Source: Paenibacillus foliorum
GTDB taxonomy: Bacteria; Bacillota; Bacilli; Paenibacillales; NBRC-103111
Reading direction: 5' to 3'
DNA: 64,000 nt
NCBI RefSeq assembly: GCF_013141765.1
Contig: NZ_WHOD01000082.1
Coordinates: forward strand, 122,954 to 186,953
Each line of letters starts with the position of its first letter. Within the stretch, counting starts at the first letter, position 1. A program made the translations under genes and the position numbers. Positions 60,674-64,000 of the stretch are shown piece after piece. The notes beneath the pieces were generated by a model that did not search any database, had not been told where the DNA came from, and saw only the letters and a program-made list of their open reading frames with translations.

Positions 60674-61225
60674 TTAGTTGGCCGTCTCGGCAGTCTTCTT
60701 GAGGTCGGCAAGCCAGGCATTGAGCGAGGACGTTAGTGCCTCGCGCATGCCATCGGGGTCAGCTGCTACCGGTGGACCGTCCCAGGACTCAGTTGTATGC
60801 ACGACGACTCCTTTGGCGGTGGGAGTGATGGTCCATACGTGGACGCCATCAATGCCTTGTGCTGGCCCCCCAAAAACGATGCGTCTCATGGGGTCGACCT
60901 CACGGATGGTAGAGACGATGGATAGCCCTTGCGTCTGCCACTGGAAGGCGCTGCCCACAGCAATTGGACCGGATAACTGTGCCTGGGCGACGTTTTTCTG
61001 CCAAGCTGGCCACTGATCAATACCAGTCTGTATCCGCCATACAGTTTCCTGTGGAGCATCGATTTCGATAGAAAGGTCGACTATGACCTGGGCGTTTCGG
61101 TCGACATCAATGCTAGCCCGTTGGGAATTATCAAAGCAACTAGCAAAAATGATCCCACCCATCAGAACGATTATCAGTAAAAGAAAGCTCATCGTGAATG
61201 TTTTTAACTTGAATGATCTATTCAT
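60674..61225 (-). CDS. SRPBCC-family (polyketide cyclase/START-like) membrane-anchored protein
   Basis: From ATG 61225 (AAGGGG 9 bases upstream) the protein has 183 residues: an N-terminal helix (LKTFTMSFLLLIIVLMGGIIFASC, lipobox-like FASC near residue 30), then an SRPBCC fold with VDLSIEIDAPQETVWRIQTGIDQWPAWQ, GSAFQWQT, HVWTITPTAKGVVVHTTESWDG and a C-terminal helix. The fold binds hydrophobic ligands. Role unknown. The gene is 33 bases upstream of the epimerase relic's end. Confidence 0.85.
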   Translation of the reverse strand: MNRSFKLKTFTMSFLLLIIVLMGGIIFASCFDNSQRASIDVDRNAQVIVDLSIEIDAPQETVWRIQTGIDQWPAWQKNVAQAQLSGPIAVGSAFQWQTQGLSIVSTIREVDPMRRIVFGGPAQGIDGVHVWTITPTAKGVVVHTTESWDGPPVAADPDGMREALTSSLNAWLADLKKTAETAN

Positions 61226-61257
61226 CCTATCCATCCCCTTATTTATTGATTAATTAA

Positions 61258-61793
61258 TTACTTTTGTACATAAGATGCCTTACTCTCCTGTAATGCCATC
61301 ACAGTCGCGGTAATACCTTCCAGGAACGGCGTCGCGGTGATCGGTCCGATAAACCGTTTGTATTTTTCTCCACTTAGCGTCAGCGGCTCTTCGGTTAAAT
61401 AAAGCATATCGATGATTTCTTTCATCACGGGCACGCTCATACCAATCAACGATAAACCTAATTTTTTCAAGGGAATGACCGGTTTAACTTGGCCGCTTGC
61501 CTTTTGCGCAATCCGTACAATCTCTCGCCCCGATATAAGCCCCGTCCGTCCATAACCTGCTGGACCTGCTTCAACAACGCTGTATTCGCGCGAAAAGTAC
61601 GCCTGAACTATGAACGGATGTTGTTCAGCAAGCACCTAAGGAATGAGATCCGCAGCTTTCGGGTAGAACGGATTCTGGGCCGCTTCTCCAGATAAACTCG
61701 AGACGGACCAGAAACCGGCTACGAAAAGTAGGGGGGTGTACCATTCTTTGTATATTTACCTGATACTGCCGTATATTTTATGTTTTCAGTCAT
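61258..61793 (-). pseudogene. Decayed NAD-dependent epimerase-like gene
   Basis: ATG 61793 with an ideal AAAGGAGGAG site opens MTENIKYTAVSGKYTKNGTPP, then the frame is broken in a C6 run; the next frame continues LLFVAGFWSVSSLSGEAAQNPFYPKAADLIP, a TAG stop, and VLAEQHPFIVQ to AGYGRTGLISGREIVRIAQ and LSGEKYKRFIGPITATPFLEGI, which resemble the C-terminal half of epimerase-type proteins. The internal stop replaces a Glu-compatible codon. Only about 125 codons (61258-61635) are still open. Confidence 0.6.
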
Positions 61794-61904
61794 TTTTACT
61801 CCTCCTTTAAATTGAAAACGCGGTATCAAGAGGAGCAAAAGTAAGGGAACCGGTTATGAACTTTGTTTCAGGTGATCGATTCGGAAGTATATTAGCAACT
61901 GATA

Positions 61905-62460
61905 GGTTCAAAGCCTAGCAGCTCTTTGAAATAGCGATATCTGGTTTCACTGGTTTCAAGGGAGACAAACCTGCGGTTTGCTCGATTCCGCATATTCATC
62001 TTTCCAGACAACAAACGTTTTCCATTTCGCTTAATGAACCTTCATATTCATAAACTCAGTACGTCCCCTGACTTTCCACCGTAACGGAGCGTAGGTCAGA
62101 CTTGCGAAGGTACTGGACAGCGAAATCAGTCATAGAAATTGTGACGCCGCTGAAACAGATAAGCTGGTTCGTCTTTACGGCGGCGATGAGATGAAATCCC
62201 TTGCGATTGCAGGCATTGATGACTTTTTCAATGGTATACCAGCTACCCTCGAGAACGTAAACCTGTTCATCCTGCGTAGACGGAAAGGCTTCGATCATCT
62301 CGAGGGCAAGATCGTTCTTGCTTTTAAATGACAGGTCGTGCTCATCGCAATACGCTTCACGGTAATAAGAACGGAAGTCCCAAGCATAGGAAGTGCCTTC
62401 GCTTACAACGTGGGCAGTGACAACACAGTAGTGGCCATCGACAGCAATATTTTTGCAACA
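61905..62460 (-). mobile_element. Remnant of a DDE transposase gene (IS4-like)
   Basis: The minus strand reads AVDGHYCVVTAHVVSEGTSYAWDFRSYYREAYCDEHDLSFKSKNDLALE, then EAFPSTQDEQVYVLEGSWYTIEKVINACNRKGFHLIAAVKTNQ and further decayed pieces ending in ETSETRYRYFKELLG. This is the central part of a transposase with the LLLDSWY-type DDE context. N-terminus and last third are missing and stops interrupt it. No intact terminal repeats were seen next to it. Confidence 0.75.
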
Positions 62461-62524
62461 GTCAAGTTATTTAGTTAAAACAGGTGGTATTTATATAACC
62501 ACTAAAAAATTTGGCTCAACTTCA

Positions 62525-62717
62525 AAATCAGCGCTTGATGATGAAGCTCAAGACAATGGCTAGATCTGTAACGATCAAAAACATCGTTACAGATCTAAAA
62601 GCTCAAAATAATGGCTCTAATACGATGAAAAACATCGTATTAGAGCCATATATAAGGAAAAATCGACAAAATCAGGTCCGCTGAATGGACAGTCAATGAA
62701 GTCGTCAAGCACTGGTT
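62525..62717. repeat. 193-bp element bounded by inverted copies of the AATCAGTGCTTGACGA motif
   Basis: Left end AAATCAGCGCTTGATGA (62525-62541) and right end, read in reverse complement, AACCAGTGCTTGACGA (62702-62717) are variants of the ends of the 55874-56213 element. Inside are two tandem hairpin units (62544-62649). It lies just beside the transposase relic. Confidence 0.55.
62544..62649. repeat. Two tandem 55-bp units ending in hairpins with the same loop
   Basis: AAGCTCAARAYAATGGCT starts at 62544 and at 62599. Each copy leads into a perfect hairpin: AGATCTGTAACGAT/ATCGTTACAGATCT (62562-62596) and ATGGCTCTAATACGAT/ATCGTATTAGAGCCAT (62611-62649). The loops are (C/G)AAAAAC in both and the closing ACGAT/ATCGT is shared, but the outer stem sequences differ and remain fully paired. 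Confidence 0.75.
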
Positions 62718-62790
62718 GTGGCATAGAGCCAGAAAAAGTCATTACTGAAAAGAATTGCGCTCTCAACTTGAAAAAGAAGGCAAACGCTGC

Positions 62791-63660
62791 TTATTTCTTT
62801 TTAATAGGTATCCATATTTCGCTTTTAAATTGCGGCGATGCTACATCTTTGTGCTCATTCCAGAGCATTTCCGGCCCTTCGCTTAGCTCATATTCCGAGG
62901 ACGGAAACCATTCGGAATAAATGCGTCCCCAGATCTCTTGAAGCGCACTCGAAAAAGGGCCGACGGCTGTGAATACAGCCCATGTAGAGGCTTGCACCTC
63001 CAGCTTGGCGAAGCCATCTCCATCTTTCGTTGTGGCCGCCCCGATGTAATGATCGAGCTCTCCTTTCTCCTCCATCCGCCCTTCACTGAAATTCGTGGAA
63101 GCACTGATTAGTCCTGAAGGTTGTACATTCGAAAAGCCCTTAATCTTATCAATCATTTCTGGGGTGAGTCCTTCAAACATTGACGCAATCTCCGGATTCA
63201 CCCCTTGAAATACTATTGGCACTCTTTTTTTGATCCCCACGATGCGAAAAGCCTCTTTGTCTTCAATTCGGTAGTTCATTTCACTTCCTCCTTTGATAGT
63301 CAGTTGAAACGTCATCCGCGGGAAGGCTTTGAGGGACTGTCCATGGATCCGGGCTTCCGAGGGAGTAATCCCATGCATGCTTTGGAAAGCCCTAGTAAAG
63401 GAATCCGGCGAGGTATATCCGTATTTCATCGCAGCATCGATGATCTTGATGTCACTGTGACTTAGCTCGAGTGCTGCCAAAGTTAGGCGTCTTCGGCGGA
63501 TGTATTCCGACAGAGTAATGCCTGCAAGGAATGAGAACATCCGTGTAAAATGATATTCCGAACAGCAGGCAATTTTCGCTGCCTCCTTATAGTCCACACG
63601 ATCAGTAAGATTCTCCTCAATATAGCTTAAAGCTTTGTTCAGTTGCGCCAGCATATCCAT
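62791..63660 (-). CDS. AraC-family regulator with GyrI-like effector domain
   Basis: The 289-residue protein starts at ATG 63660 after GGGGAGG. N-terminal AraC double HTH (LNKALSYIEENLTDRVDYKEAAKIACCSEYHFTRMFSFLAGITLSEYIRRRRL, then IKIIDAAMKYGYTSPDSFTRAFQSMHGITPSEAR, residues 7-105) and a C-terminal Rob/BmrR-type effector-binding domain (MNYRIEDKEAFRIVGIKKRVP, ASTWAVFTAVGPFSSALQEIWGRIYSEWFPSSEYE). Such proteins sense small aromatic or cationic compounds and regulate efflux or stress genes. Single gene. Confidence 0.93.
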   Translation of the reverse strand: MDMLAQLNKALSYIEENLTDRVDYKEAAKIACCSEYHFTRMFSFLAGITLSEYIRRRRLTLAALELSHSDIKIIDAAMKYGYTSPDSFTRAFQSMHGITPSEARIHGQSLKAFPRMTFQLTIKGGSEMNYRIEDKEAFRIVGIKKRVPIVFQGVNPEIASMFEGLTPEMIDKIKGFSNVQPSGLISASTNFSEGRMEEKGELDHYIGAATTKDGDGFAKLEVQASTWAVFTAVGPFSSALQEIWGRIYSEWFPSSEYELSEGPEMLWNEHKDVASPQFKSEIWIPIKKK

Positions 63661-64000
63661 GATATCGCCTCCCCTCGTTACTCAAAGCATAGCAGAGAAG
63701 GTAATTCCCTTCCCGACATTTAGTGCACAATCCTGTAGGGTCTATCTCAGCTCAGTGAACAGCAGACAAGTCTGGTAGGAATGCCGTGTGCTCCTGTGTT
63801 GTCTCTTTGAAGTTGGCTGGCAAATCCGTAGGATTGGGTACACGGAAAACTTGCTGTAGAGTAACAGAAAAAACAATGAGTAGCTGCCGCGGCAGACTAC
63901 TCATTGTTTTTTCACTAACGTTTCCCGTTAGTTCAACCTAATAGTCATTTTCCTTTACTTGTATCAATTTTAGCCTTTTCAATTATTTGTGTTATAAAGG
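63661..64000. other. 340-base gene-free end of the window
   Basis: No convincing frame was seen. Two hairpins occur: AAAAAACAATGAGTAG/CTACTCATTGTTTTTT at 63868-63912 (terminator shape) and ACTAACG/CGTTAGT at 63914-63932. The first probably ends transcription of a gene beyond the window on one or both strands. Confidence 0.5.
63868..63912. terminator. Bidirectional terminator-like hairpin
   Basis: A 16-bp perfect stem with A and T tracts at both ends and an inner TGCCGCGGCA palindrome in the loop. Confidence 0.75.

Overview
The window looks like chromosomal DNA of a Paenibacillus-type, endospore-forming, low-to-mid-GC Firmicute. Evidence: an alpha/beta-type small acid-soluble spore protein, an LtaS-type lipoteichoic acid synthase, an MreB paralogue, a cobalamin riboswitch, sigma-A-like promoters, strong AGGAGG ribosome-binding sites, and several sugar ABC transporters paired with AraC-type response regulators and YesM-type sensor kinases. 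Most genes lie on the minus strand. No rRNA, tRNA or CRISPR array was seen. The species assignment is inference.

Layout. 1-6.4 kb: a CUT2 (ribose-type) ABC transporter (ATPase, permease, lipoprotein) followed by a response-regulator/sensor-kinase pair, the kinase cut by the window edge. 6.4-9.5 kb: non-coding DNA with a multi-hairpin repeat and a 7-bp tandem repeat, then an MFS transporter and two unknown genes. 9.5-14.1 kb: a polyol/ketose operon (GatY-like aldolase, FGGY kinase, GatD-like dehydrogenase) and a DeoR regulator, with shared TTTCGTTT operator motifs. 14.2-20.1 kb: an HNH protein, then a TetR-controlled envelope operon (ABC-2 permease, HlyD-like adaptor, large secreted protein) with two near-identical palindromic operators. 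20.3-30.7 kb: an eight-gene CUT1 carbohydrate operon (binding protein, alpha/alpha-toroid-like enzyme, two permeases, kinase, regulator, dehydrogenase, sugar isomerase) with a GH31 relic at its tail. 30.9-35.1 kb: a D-glucarate catabolic operon (GudD, DapA-family enzyme, GarR) with a FadR-type GntR regulator; the same TTGTARGACAA site occurs at both promoters. 35.1-43.9 kb: MreB paralogue, glutaminase, an unaccompanied kinase/regulator pair, LtaS. 44.2-50.5 kb: a B12-riboswitch-controlled peptide/nickel-type ABC importer with a fused permease-ATPase and a FhuF-like Fe-S protein. 50.6-64 kb: mixed small genes (hemerythrin, SprT/YgjP-like peptidase, spore protein, NUDIX, VOC-barstar fusion, HGPQ-repeat protein, ECF sigma/anti-sigma pair, DoxX, SRPBCC, AraC-GyrI), interspersed with many relics (GntR, LuxR, sigma, BTAD, epimerase, transposase) and inverted-repeat elements.

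The first 50 kb is largely a catabolic region for scarce plant-type carbohydrates, each module carrying its own sensor or repressor. The last 14 kb is a decaying, repeat-rich region. The items most worth a second look are the three-copy multi-hairpin intergenic repeat, the B12-controlled importer with a FhuF partner, the DoxX gene with an Fnr-like box, leader peptide and Rex-like box, the VOC-barstar fusion, and two tiny tandem genes at 53.4-53.7 kb. Motif identifications come from reading the sequence by eye; no database search was made.
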